Below are positions 9,210-17,324 of a DNA stretch of 64,000 nt, one piece after another. The notes beneath the pieces are model-generated. The model made no database searches, was not told the origin of the DNA, and saw only the letters and a list, made by a program, of their open reading frames with translations. A program made the translations under genes and the position numbers. The number at the start of each line of letters is the position of its first letter. The stretch's first letter is position 1. Source of the stretch: Capsulimonas sp039928515 (GTDB taxonomy: Bacteria > Armatimonadota > Armatimonadia > Armatimonadales > Capsulimonadaceae); NCBI RefSeq assembly GCF_039928515.1, contig NZ_JBDSSZ010000150.1; one strand, given 5' to 3'.

Positions 9210-9533
9210 TTACTTGGTTTCCGGGGCGAAGAACGCCGCAATTTTCTGGATCGCTTCGGCGCGCACGCAGGCGTAGACGACGCGGCCACGTTTTTGCGTT
9301 TCGATCAACCCCGCATCACGCAGAACGTTGAGGTGGTGCGTGAGGGTGCTGGGCGCACACGGCACTTTGCACTTCACGTCGCACACAGCCACTCCGCCTT
9401 CGGTACCGCCATCACACATCCCCGTGCCGATGTCATAGCCTGCCGAGCCGCCACAGCCTCGGATACACTGGAATACTTCCAATCGCGTGGGATCCGCCAG
9501 CGCCTTTAAGATCAAGATGATTTCTTCCATCAC
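9210..9533 (-). CDS. ArsR-family metal-responsive regulator, Cys-rich
   Basis: A 107-residue winged-helix protein with ADPTRLEVFQCI at its start and the recognition helix in APSTLTHHLNVLRDAGLI. A cysteine-rich insert (CGGSAG, CDGG, then CDVKCKVPC) lies directly before the recognition helix, where ArsR/CadC proteins often bind metal. Its ATG overlaps the TGA of the upstream heavy-metal ATPase gene by four bases, so it is made from the same message and most likely regulates that pump. It is convergent with the ClC gene. Confidence 0.9.
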   Translation of the reverse strand: MMEEIILILKALADPTRLEVFQCIRGCGGSAGYDIGTGMCDGGTEGGVAVCDVKCKVPCAPSTLTHHLNVLRDAGLIETQKRGRVVYACVRAEAIQKIAAFFAPETK

Positions 9534-11698
9534 ACACCCATTCTGATTTTGTTCTGGTCGCGATCGCGAAATCGTACGAGGCGAAGCCCATTCATGACGA
9601 CGAGCAGGCTGCCGCCCATATCGGCGAACACCGCCATCCAGAGCGTCGCCTCCCCAAACATCGCCAGTGTGAGAAAGATTATCTTGATCCCCAGGGCGAT
9701 CGCGATATTCTGAACCAGGATGGCGTGCGTTTGTCGGCTCAGTCGCAGGAAGAAGGGAAGCTTGCGGAGATCATCCCGCATCAGCGCGACATCCGCCGTT
9801 TCCAGGGCCGTATCCGTTCCTGCGGCGCCCATCGCCATGCCGATGGTGGCCTGGGCGAGCGCGGGCGCATCGTTGATCCCATCGCCCACCATTCCCACGG
9901 AGCCGTATTTCTGGATTAACTCGCGGATGGCCGATTGCTTGTCTTCGGGAAGCATCCCCCCCCGCGCATCGGTGATACCCACGGCGCGCGCGATGGCGGC
10001 GGCGGTGGTCTGATTGTCGCCTGTCAGAAGGATCGTGGTCACTCCCAGAGACCGTAATTGCCGCACCGCCTCCGCGCTGGTATCGCGCAGTGTGTCGGCC
10101 ACTCCAAAAACCGCCAGCGCTTTGCCGTCGACAAAGAGCGCCACGGCGGTCTTGCCGTCGCGCTCCATCCGTTCCAGCGCCTCCATCACGAATGGGTCGC
10201 GAACGCCATTTGCTTCCGCGAGACGCTGGTTCCCAAGGTAATACGTTTTTCCCTGGATGTCGCCACGGACGCCACGCCCTGGGAGGGCCTCGAATTCCGT
10301 GACGGCGAGCAGTTCTTGCGTGGGAGTATTGTTCGACGATGTCCAGAAGGCGACAATGGCGGCGGCAATGGCGGCGGCAATGGGATGTTCGGAATGAGAG
10401 TCCAAACTGGCGGCCAAATGAAGCGCGGCCTTAGGATCGGCGCCATTCAAAGGCGACACATCCGTCACGGTCGGTTTGCCGTGCGTCAGCGTGCCTGTCT
10501 TATCCAGCGCCACAGCGCGCAGCAGACGGCCCTGCTCCAAATAAGCGCCCCCTTTGATGAGAACGCCTTGCTTCGCCGCCGCCGCCAGCCCGCTGACGAT
10601 CGTCACGGGCGTGGAAATCACCAGCGCGCAGGGACAGGCGATCACCAGAAGCACCAGTGCGCGATAAAGCCAGACGGAAAACGATGCGTGCCAGATCAAA
10701 GTAGGAGCGATCGCGACTAGAAGCGCCAGCACGACCACGCCTGGCGTATAAAAGCGCGCGAAACGCTCCACGTAACTTTGGGTCGGGGCGCGCTCGCCTT
10801 GCGCTTCCTGCACCGCACGCACGATCCGATCCAGCGTGGTGTTTCCACGGTTGGCGGTGATGCGAAAAACGAACGATCCGCGCTCATTCACCGAACCCGC
10901 GAAGACGCCGTCGCCGACGCGCTTTTCCACGGGAACGCTTTCGCCGGTGATCGGCGCCTGGTTAACGCTGGAGTATCCTTCGGTGACGTCCCCATCCAGA
11001 GGGATCCGTTCGCCAGGGCGCACGCGCGCCAATTGGCCGACGCGCGCGAGGCTTGCTTCCACTTCCGACCACCGCCCCGCCTCGTCCTGGATAGTCACCG
11101 TTTCGGGAGCAAGCTCCATCAGAGAGCGGATCGCGCCTCGGGCGCGATCCAGCGATTGCGCCTCGATTCTTTCCGCCAGAGCAAAGAGAAATGTGACCAT
11201 GGCGGCCTCGGGCCATTGTCCAATCGCCATGGCGCCCAGAATAGCGACGGTCATCAGGAAGTTGATGTTTAACGTAAAGGTCCGCACCGACGCCCATCCC
11301 TTGCGCAGCGTCTCCCGTCCGCCAAGCAAAAGCGAAAGCACGGCGACGCCAATCACCCACGGCGAACGCTCCGCATTTCCCGCCCAGACCATCGCTTCGG
11401 CTCCCAGAGCCAGCAAGCCCGACAGCCCAAGCAGCAGCCGCTCCCGTCCTTCCGACGGATTGGCTTCTGGATGTGTGTGCGAAACTCCCTCGGCGCGCGG
11501 CGTCGCCCCCATGCCGATGGCGTTTAACGCCGTAACAATGCTCTGTTCATCGTCGATCGTGTGGGAGACAGTGAGCTCTCTCTCGATCAAATTGAATTTG
11601 AGCTGCTCCACGCCCTTCATCGGCGTCAGGCGGTTTCGAATAATCTGCTCTTCAGTAGGGCAGCACAGATTGTCGATATAGTATCGAGATTGCTTCAA
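9530..11698 (-). CDS. Heavy-metal translocating P-type ATPase (P1B, CadA/ZntA type)
   Basis: A 722-residue pump. An N-terminal HMA-like domain with the motif CCPTE is followed by the membrane domain with the ion-binding CPC (ACPCALVIS), the phosphorylation site DKTGTLTHGKPT near residue 400, and GDGINDAPALAQA. These mark a zinc/cadmium/lead-type exporter of the inner membrane. The frame runs further upstream to a TTG at 11791, but the TTG at 11698 has AAGG seven bases before it and leaves a normal HMA start, so it is preferred. The gene overlaps the downstream ArsR gene (ATGA) and is divergent from a second ArsR gene. Confidence 0.92.
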   Translation of the reverse strand: MKQSRYYIDNLCCPTEEQIIRNRLTPMKGVEQLKFNLIERELTVSHTIDDEQSIVTALNAIGMGATPRAEGVSHTHPEANPSEGRERLLLGLSGLLALGAEAMVWAGNAERSPWVIGVAVLSLLLGGRETLRKGWASVRTFTLNINFLMTVAILGAMAIGQWPEAAMVTFLFALAERIEAQSLDRARGAIRSLMELAPETVTIQDEAGRWSEVEASLARVGQLARVRPGERIPLDGDVTEGYSSVNQAPITGESVPVEKRVGDGVFAGSVNERGSFVFRITANRGNTTLDRIVRAVQEAQGERAPTQSYVERFARFYTPGVVVLALLVAIAPTLIWHASFSVWLYRALVLLVIACPCALVISTPVTIVSGLAAAAKQGVLIKGGAYLEQGRLLRAVALDKTGTLTHGKPTVTDVSPLNGADPKAALHLAASLDSHSEHPIAAAIAAAIVAFWTSSNNTPTQELLAVTEFEALPGRGVRGDIQGKTYYLGNQRLAEANGVRDPFVMEALERMERDGKTAVALFVDGKALAVFGVADTLRDTSAEAVRQLRSLGVTTILLTGDNQTTAAAIARAVGITDARGGMLPEDKQSAIRELIQKYGSVGMVGDGINDAPALAQATIGMAMGAAGTDTALETADVALMRDDLRKLPFFLRLSRQTHAILVQNIAIALGIKIIFLTLAMFGEATLWMAVFADMGGSLLVVMNGLRLVRFRDRDQNKIRMGV

Positions 11699-11795
11699 AG
11701 TATTTACCTTAGCGTGGAACGACGCGAAACATTCGATGGCGATGGAAGTATTATGCCTCCGTGAGCTTCCCTTGTCAATATTTACAATCAAAGGG

Positions 11796-11824
11796 TTGAC
11801 AGTTCATCGCTTCTCAGTTATAAT
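11796..11824 (+). promoter_or_regulatory. Consensus sigma-70 promoter of the arsenic operon
   Basis: TTGACA at 11796-11801 and TATAAT at 11819-11824 are both perfect and 17 bases apart. The expected start site is near 11831, leaving about 24 bases of leader before the arsR ATG. A promoter this strong fits a repressed operon. An AT-rich stretch between the -10 and the ATG may hold the ArsR operator. Confidence 0.9.
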
Positions 11825-11854
11825 CAGTTCGACAATACTAGAAATGTTAATATT

Positions 11855-12220
11855 ATGTCGATCACACTGCAAATGAACCAGTTAGACATCACCGCGATGT
11901 TCAAGGCGCTCGGCGACCCGACCCGCCTGCGCATTTTTGAGTTCCTTCGCGCCTGCGGCGCTCCCGTGGCGGTGGAGGAATCCGGAGACGTGCGCCCGCT
12001 CGTCGGGCCGACCGTGGGGGATATCTGCTGCCATGTCACGGGCAATGAGCGCGTGACGTCTTCCATTAGCTTCCATTTGAAAGAGCTTCGCCTCGCGGGG
12101 CTGATCGCGATGGAGCGACGCGGCAAGAACATGATCTGCAGCGTCAATCCAGAAGCCATCAACCTGCTGGCCCAGTACTTTGGGACGACGCCCAGCGTGG
12201 GCAATTCCGACTGCTGCTGA
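11855..12220 (+). CDS. arsR: ArsR-family arsenic-type regulator
   Basis: A 121-residue winged-helix repressor: FKALGDPTRLRIFEFL, then a cysteine pair in VGDICCHV and the recognition helix in SISFHLKELRLAGLI. The ICCH cysteines, an additional Cys in MICSV and a C-terminal CC are candidate arsenite ligands, in a pattern unlike the E. coli ELCVCDL site. It is the first gene of a run with arsM, an aquaporin and a phosphoesterase, behind a consensus promoter, so an arsenic-derepressed operon is the natural reading. Confidence 0.88.
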   Translation: MSITLQMNQLDITAMFKALGDPTRLRIFEFLRACGAPVAVEESGDVRPLVGPTVGDICCHVTGNERVTSSISFHLKELRLAGLIAMERRGKNMICSVNPEAINLLAQYFGTTPSVGNSDCC

Positions 12221-12305
12221 TGGAGACGATCCCAGCAGCTTCAAAATGCGCTTCGCGCAAAAACAGTTCGATATTTCGTGTAATGTATCCGAAAGAAGAA
12301 ATACT

Positions 12306-13211
12306 ATGACTGATATTATCACATTGACGGATCGAGAAGACGTTCGTGAGATCGTTCGCCAGAAGTACGGCGAGGCGGCGCTGACGGTGCTGAACGGCCA
12401 GGGCGCGGCGTGCTGCGGCGGAAACGCTGGCGGCGGCGCGTCAGACTCTTGCTGCGGCGGCGAGGCGATTACCGGCAATCTGTACGACCGGACCGAAGCG
12501 GGCCAGATCCCGGAGGCCGCACTGCTGGCGTCGCTGGGCTGCGGGAATCCAACGGCCCTTGCGCAGCTGGCCGAAGGCGAAATCGTGCTGGATCTTGGCA
12601 GCGGCGGCGGGATCGATGTTCTGCTGTCCGCGCGGCGTGTTGGGCCAAGCGGCTTTGCCTACGGCCTCGATATGACCGACGAGATGCTGACGCTGGCCGA
12701 AAAGAACAAGGCCGAAGCCGGCGCGAAGAACGTGGCGTTCATGAAGGGTCACATCGAAAGCATTCCCCTCCCCGATTCCAGCGTTCATGTGATTATCTCC
12801 AACTGCGTGATCAACCTTTCGGCCGACAAAGATCAGGTGCTCCGGGAAGCGTTCCGGGTGCTGAAGCCCGGCGGACGCTTTGCCGTGTCTGATGTTGTGG
12901 TTGAGGGCGACCTGCCCGACGCCGTGCGCGGCGACATGGAATCCTACGTCGGCTGCGTCGCCGGCGCGCTGGAAGTCAATGATTATCTGACGCGGCTGAA
13001 AGCCGCAGGGTTTGTGGACGCGAGCATTGAGCCGACACGCCGCTATTTGTTTAGCGATCTGGAAGGAACGGCGTGCAGCGCCGAGAACATCGCCGCCCTC
13101 CCCGCAGAGCAAAAGGCAGCGCTGGACGGCAAGGTGATGGGCGCGTTCATCCGCGCATCGAAACCCGACACGTCTTCGTGCTGCGGCCCAAGCTGCTGCT
13201 CCGGCGATTAA
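12306..13211 (+). CDS. arsM: Arsenite S-adenosylmethionine methyltransferase
   Basis: A 301-residue cytosolic methyltransferase that converts arsenite to methylated arsenicals. The SAM site VLDLGSGGGIDVLL and the three family cysteines (in SLGCGNP, SNCVINL and YVGCVAGAL) are all present. Further CC pairs occur near the N terminus (ACCGG, SCCGG) and at the C terminus (SSCCGPSCCSGD), also common in ArsM. The open frame extends back to 12180, inside arsR, but the ATG at 12306 matches the family N terminus (MTDIITLTDREDVREIV) and has a purine-rich site before it. It follows arsR by 85 bases. Confidence 0.94.
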   Translation: MTDIITLTDREDVREIVRQKYGEAALTVLNGQGAACCGGNAGGGASDSCCGGEAITGNLYDRTEAGQIPEAALLASLGCGNPTALAQLAEGEIVLDLGSGGGIDVLLSARRVGPSGFAYGLDMTDEMLTLAEKNKAEAGAKNVAFMKGHIESIPLPDSSVHVIISNCVINLSADKDQVLREAFRVLKPGGRFAVSDVVVEGDLPDAVRGDMESYVGCVAGALEVNDYLTRLKAAGFVDASIEPTRRYLFSDLEGTACSAENIAALPAEQKAALDGKVMGAFIRASKPDTSSCCGPSCCSGD

Positions 13212-13244
13212 CGAAGAAACTCCAGAGGAAGCCAAAGCCACGGA

Positions 13245-14018
13245 ATGGTCAAATATCGTATGGGAAACCGCTATGCGGCGGAATTTATCGGAACGTTTGG
13301 GATCGTCTTCGCTCCGGTCGCGCTGTCCGCGTCCGGACACGCCCCGGGAGGCGACGCGAGCCTGGCGGCGGCGGCGTGGGTCTCGGGGCTTGTGGTGCTG
13401 GCGATGATCTACGCGCTCGGCCATATCTCGGCGGCGCATTTCAACCCCGCCGTAACCCTGGCGTTCGCCTCGGCGGGGCGGTTTCCCTGGCGATACGTCG
13501 CCCCCTATTTGCTCGCGGAGTTCGGGGGAGGGATCGCGGCGGCGGCGCTGGCGGCGCTGCTCTTTGGCCCAGGCCACGGCGTCCACGTTCCAGCAGTGGG
13601 ATCATCGCTGCGGGCGTTGGGAATAGAAGCCGTGCTCACCTTCTTCCTGATGCTGGTCATCATCGCCGTCGCCACGGATAAGCGAGCTAACGGCGCCGTG
13701 CCGGGCCTAGCAATCGGCCTGACCGTAGTGTTCGATGTCTGGATCGGCGGACCGCTGACAGGCGGGTCAATGAACCCAGCGCGCTCCCTCGGCCCGGCGC
13801 TCTTTTCCCATGGACCAGCTCTCGCGCACTATTGGGTTTACATCGTCGGCCCCGTCGTTGGAGCTCTGATCGCCGCACGGCTCTACGAAGCCGTGCGCGG
13901 GGGCGAGCAGCATGCACAGAACGCCCCCAACGACCTGTACGCCGCGCTGGCCGAGATCAAAGAGCAGGACGACATAGACTCGGGATACACAGCTAAGCAC
14001 ACGATCATTGGCGAATAA
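13245..14018 (+). CDS. Aquaporin/MIP-family channel in arsenic operon
   Basis: A 257-residue six-helix channel with both NPA boxes intact (HFNPAVTLAF near residue 66 and SMNPARSLGPAL near 175). MIP channels in ars operons (AqpS-like) let arsenite or methylated arsenicals leave the cell down their gradient. It lies 33 bases after arsM, and no ACR3 or ArsB pump is found nearby, so it is the only candidate exit route in the cluster. An ATG at 13260, five codons in, is an alternative start. The C-terminal tail of about 35 residues is polar. Confidence 0.9.
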   Translation: MVKYRMGNRYAAEFIGTFGIVFAPVALSASGHAPGGDASLAAAAWVSGLVVLAMIYALGHISAAHFNPAVTLAFASAGRFPWRYVAPYLLAEFGGGIAAAALAALLFGPGHGVHVPAVGSSLRALGIEAVLTFFLMLVIIAVATDKRANGAVPGLAIGLTVVFDVWIGGPLTGGSMNPARSLGPALFSHGPALAHYWVYIVGPVVGALIAARLYEAVRGGEQHAQNAPNDLYAALAEIKEQDDIDSGYTAKHTIIGE

Positions 14019-14029
14019 GGGACAAAGCT

Positions 14030-14788
14030 ATGGCAAAACGATTGGCGATATTTTCGGACATTCACGCAAATCTCCCCGCGATGGAGGTCGTTGCCGAGCA
14101 CATCCGAAACGGCGATTACGACGGCGTCTATTGCCTCGGTGATATCGGCGGCTATGCGGCGCAGCCCAACGAGGTTCAGGATTTGATTCAATCCATGGGC
14201 TGCCCGACGATCATGGGGAATTACGACGAGGGAGTCGGCTTCGAGAACGAGACTTGCGGCTGCAACTACGTCAAACCGTTCGATATCAAAATGAGCGACG
14301 TGTCATTCTTCTGGACCCGTGAGCACACGAGCAACGAGCATAAAACCTGGCTTCGCGAACTGCCGCGACAGATTCGTCTCAAAGTGGAAGATTTGGACGT
14401 GCTGCTCTGTCACGGCTCTCCGTCCTCGACGACGGAGTATCTTTTCGAGACCCGTTCAGATTCCTATTTGAGCAAGTTCACCGTTGGGGGGCGCGACGAC
14501 GCGCAAGCCAACGTAATCGTCTTTGGCCACACCCATGTCCCGTTCCACCGCGAGCTCAGCGGCGTCCATTTCGTCAATACCGGCAGCGTCGGTCGTCCGA
14601 AAGATGGAGATCCACGCGCGGGCTACTGCGTTCTGACCGTTGACGGCGATCAAGTGAGTGTCGAGCAGATCCGCCTGAAGTACAACGTGGAATTGGCGTG
14701 CTCCCATTTGATCGCGGCGGGCCTGCCTCAGTACTTCGCGGATTATCTCCGCGCAGCGGGAAATGTTACGCCGCCCGACGAAGCCTGA
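14030..14788 (+). CDS. Calcineurin-like metallophosphoesterase (YfcE/MPP type), arsenic-operon linked
   Basis: A 252-residue single-domain phosphoesterase with the standard metal motifs in order: FSDIHAN (D-x-H), LGDIGGY (GDxxx), GNYDEGVG (GN-D), CHGSP and FGHTHVPF (GHxH). It starts 11 bases after the aquaporin stop, so it belongs to the arsR-arsM-aqp transcription unit. The substrate is unknown; small phosphoesterases of this type act on phosphodiesters or phosphomonoesters. Its fixed place at the end of an arsenic operon suggests a role in dealing with arsenylated or phosphorylated intermediates, which is inference. Confidence 0.88.
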   Translation: MAKRLAIFSDIHANLPAMEVVAEHIRNGDYDGVYCLGDIGGYAAQPNEVQDLIQSMGCPTIMGNYDEGVGFENETCGCNYVKPFDIKMSDVSFFWTREHTSNEHKTWLRELPRQIRLKVEDLDVLLCHGSPSSTTEYLFETRSDSYLSKFTVGGRDDAQANVIVFGHTHVPFHRELSGVHFVNTGSVGRPKDGDPRAGYCVLTVDGDQVSVEQIRLKYNVELACSHLIAAGLPQYFADYLRAAGNVTPPDEA

Positions 14789-15149
14789 CAGTTCCTCACA
14801 AGATCAAATAATGACAAGAGATCGATACAAACACAACAGGCAATCGTGGAATAATACCTCGTAACGGTAACAGATTTTCTTCTTGGCGAACGCAGCGAGG
14901 AGACGCAAATGCACTTCTTACGACGCTCGTCTGCTGGAGAAAAAAGAACGCCAAACCGATAATTTAGAGAGAAGACACACGACAAACAAATCTTGGCGAA
15001 TGGCTCCCAAGGTCCAAATCAGTATTGAGAATTTCGCCCGCTCACCGGGCGTATGCTTGCAGGTCATGAAAACAATCGCAGAGAACGCCGGCGCGGTTAT
15101 CCCGCCCTTCCGGCCATTTTATCGGGTGCGCAGAAAGAGGCGCCCGCAT
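14789..15149. other. Intergenic region before the diguanylate cyclase gene
   Basis: About 360 bases. The cyclase frame is open back to 14883, but no start before 15150 has a good ribosome site or family-like protein sequence. A small GC hairpin (CGCCC/GGGCG) lies near 15036-15052. No gene, no intrinsic terminator for the ars operon and no recognisable riboswitch is seen. Confidence 0.4.
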
Positions 15150-17192
15150 ATGGATCAAGCAGCGCGCGCAGCAGCCATCGTCGCCTCCTCCAGCGTCGCC
15201 ATCATCAGCTGCGATCTCCAGCGCGGCATCGCCAGCTGGAACGCGGCGGCGGAACAGCTCTACGGCTATAGCGCCCAGGAGATGATCGGCCGCTCGCACG
15301 ACATTCTGATCCCACCGGGCTCCGACGAACTCCATGGCGATCTGGCGAGCGAGGTCATCGCGCGTGGAGGCATTGAAGCTCTAGAAGTGGAGCGCGTGCG
15401 CAAAAACGGCGAACGCTTCTACGTCTCACTGAGCCTGTCCGTTATTTATGACGACGACGGAAAGCCTACCGGGATTTGCGCGGTCTGCCGTGACATCACC
15501 GAAAAAAGGCGCGCCAAGGAAGCGCTCGCGGAAAGCGAGGAGCGTCTGAAAAGTCTCAGCGACGCCTCGTTTGAAGGGATCGCCGTCAGCCGAAAGGGGC
15601 TGATCGTGGACGCCAACGCCGCGTTTGTCACCCTCTTCGGTTATGACAGCCTGCAGGAAATTATCGGCAAAAGCGCAGGCGACTTCGCCGCCCCCGAGTC
15701 TCGAGCTCTCATCGCGCAAAAAAACGGAAATGGTGAAGAAGGCGCCTATGAGGCGCTCTGTCAGCGTAAGGACGGCTCGACATTCTGCGCCGAGCTGCGT
15801 GGACGCCAGATCCCATGGCGCGGCGAATTGGCCCGTGTGACTGCGGTTCAGGACATCACCATCCGCAAGGAAACCGAGAATGCGCTGCGACGGAGCGAGG
15901 CCAAGCTGATCGAGGCGCAGCGCGTCGCGAAAATGGGGAGCTGGGATTATGATCTTGTGACCGGCGATATTACGTGGTCCGGCGAAATGTTCCGTCTGAT
16001 GGGCATCGATCCGGCGCAGGGAGAACCGGATTACCCGGGCATGCTCGCACATTACCACCCAGAAGACGCCATCAAGCTGGACGCGCTGTCGACCCAGGCG
16101 ATCGAGCAGGGAATTGTGTTCGCCGTCGATCTCCGGCTGGCGTCCGCGCAAGGCCCTCTGGAATGGCGTCACGTCGCTGGCGCCGCCATCGCGGATCCAG
16201 ACGGAAAGACCGTTCGGCTGACGGGCACGGTGACGGATGTCACCGAGCGGATGCTCTCGGAGGAGCGCTCCCGCGTGCTGTTCGAGAACTCCTGCGACGG
16301 CCATTTGTTCTGGGACAAATCGGGGCTGATCGACTGCAACGAGGCTGCGGTTACAATGTTCCGCTGCACGGACAAGGCGGAAATGCTTTCTTCTCATCCT
16401 GCGCTGATGTCCCCCGAATTCCAGCCAGACGGACGCCGCTCATCGGAGAAACGGATCGAGATCGATAAAGTCGCCTGGGCAAGCAAGCGCCATCGCTTCG
16501 AGTGGACACACAAGCGAAGAAATGGCGAAGAGTTTCCCGTGGAAGTGACGCTGACCCCGGTCACCTTGCGTGAGCGCCCCGTGATGCTGGTGAACTGGCA
16601 TGAGCTGACCGAACGAAAACGCGCCGAGCAGCAAATCAAGGACTACGCCATCGTGCTTGAGTACCAGAAGGCGCAGCTGGAAGAAGCAAACGTCGCTCTC
16701 TCACTGCTGGCGACGACGGACGGTTTGACCGGGCTGAAGAACCATCGCGCCTTCCAGGAGCGCCTGTCTCTGGAAATGGATCTGGCGGTGCGCCATCATC
16801 AGCCGCTCTCGGTTGTCATGCTCGATGTGGACCATTTTAAGCAGTTCAACGACACCTTCGGTCATCCGGAAGGCGACGAAGTCCTGCGGCAGTCCGCAAA
16901 GCTCCTGCTGACGAATGTTCGTGAGACCGATATGGTGGCGCGTTACGGCGGAGAAGAGTTCGTTATGCTTCTCCCGCAGACCGACGCCGCCGGAGCAGTC
17001 TGCATCGCCGAGCGCGTACGTCAGGCGTTTCAGCAGGCCGCATGGAGCAAGCGGTTGGTGACGGTCAGTGTTGGCGTCGCTTCCCTCAGTGAAAAAAGCC
17101 GTGTGGAGTGCAATCTGATCGATCAGGCTGACAAGGCTCTGTATCGATCCAAATCGGGCGGAAGAAATCGTGTGACGAATTACTCAGAATAA
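15150..17192 (+). CDS. Diguanylate cyclase with four PAS domains
   Basis: A 680-residue signalling protein without membrane segments. Four PAS modules follow one another (about residues 1-115, 125-245, 250-370 and 370-495; each shows the N-A-A or equivalent core such as SWNAAAEQLYGYS and VDANAAFVTLFGY). A short coiled segment leads to a GGDEF domain with an intact active site GGEEF near residue 600 and an RETD product-inhibition site exactly five residues before it. It should therefore make cyclic di-GMP and be inhibited by it. AGAGG lies nine bases before the ATG at 15150, which is why that start is chosen over upstream in-frame codons. Confidence 0.92.
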   Translation: MDQAARAAAIVASSSVAIISCDLQRGIASWNAAAEQLYGYSAQEMIGRSHDILIPPGSDELHGDLASEVIARGGIEALEVERVRKNGERFYVSLSLSVIYDDDGKPTGICAVCRDITEKRRAKEALAESEERLKSLSDASFEGIAVSRKGLIVDANAAFVTLFGYDSLQEIIGKSAGDFAAPESRALIAQKNGNGEEGAYEALCQRKDGSTFCAELRGRQIPWRGELARVTAVQDITIRKETENALRRSEAKLIEAQRVAKMGSWDYDLVTGDITWSGEMFRLMGIDPAQGEPDYPGMLAHYHPEDAIKLDALSTQAIEQGIVFAVDLRLASAQGPLEWRHVAGAAIADPDGKTVRLTGTVTDVTERMLSEERSRVLFENSCDGHLFWDKSGLIDCNEAAVTMFRCTDKAEMLSSHPALMSPEFQPDGRRSSEKRIEIDKVAWASKRHRFEWTHKRRNGEEFPVEVTLTPVTLRERPVMLVNWHELTERKRAEQQIKDYAIVLEYQKAQLEEANVALSLLATTDGLTGLKNHRAFQERLSLEMDLAVRHHQPLSVVMLDVDHFKQFNDTFGHPEGDEVLRQSAKLLLTNVRETDMVARYGGEEFVMLLPQTDAAGAVCIAERVRQAFQQAAWSKRLVTVSVGVASLSEKSRVECNLIDQADKALYRSKSGGRNRVTNYSE

Positions 17193-17324
17193 GTTTGCCT
17201 TATCGCGGGCAAATACAAAACAAGCCTTCATAGCATTAAAATTTGCTTTTGGCGCAAAGATTTCCCTTGCAAGCCAGTCTTCGGTTATAATACTTTCAAA
17301 CCGAGTATCGCATGATACGACGGC

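Noticed and set aside
12441..13586. Minus-strand frame of 381 codons across arsM and the aquaporin gene
   Set aside because: Crosses two well-supported plus-strand genes and their junction; antisense artefact.
14870..15060. Possible cyclic di-GMP riboswitch before the diguanylate cyclase
   Set aside because: An ACGCA...GACGCAAA-like arrangement is present, but the conserved GEMM core and receptor pairing are not; left as plain intergenic sequence.
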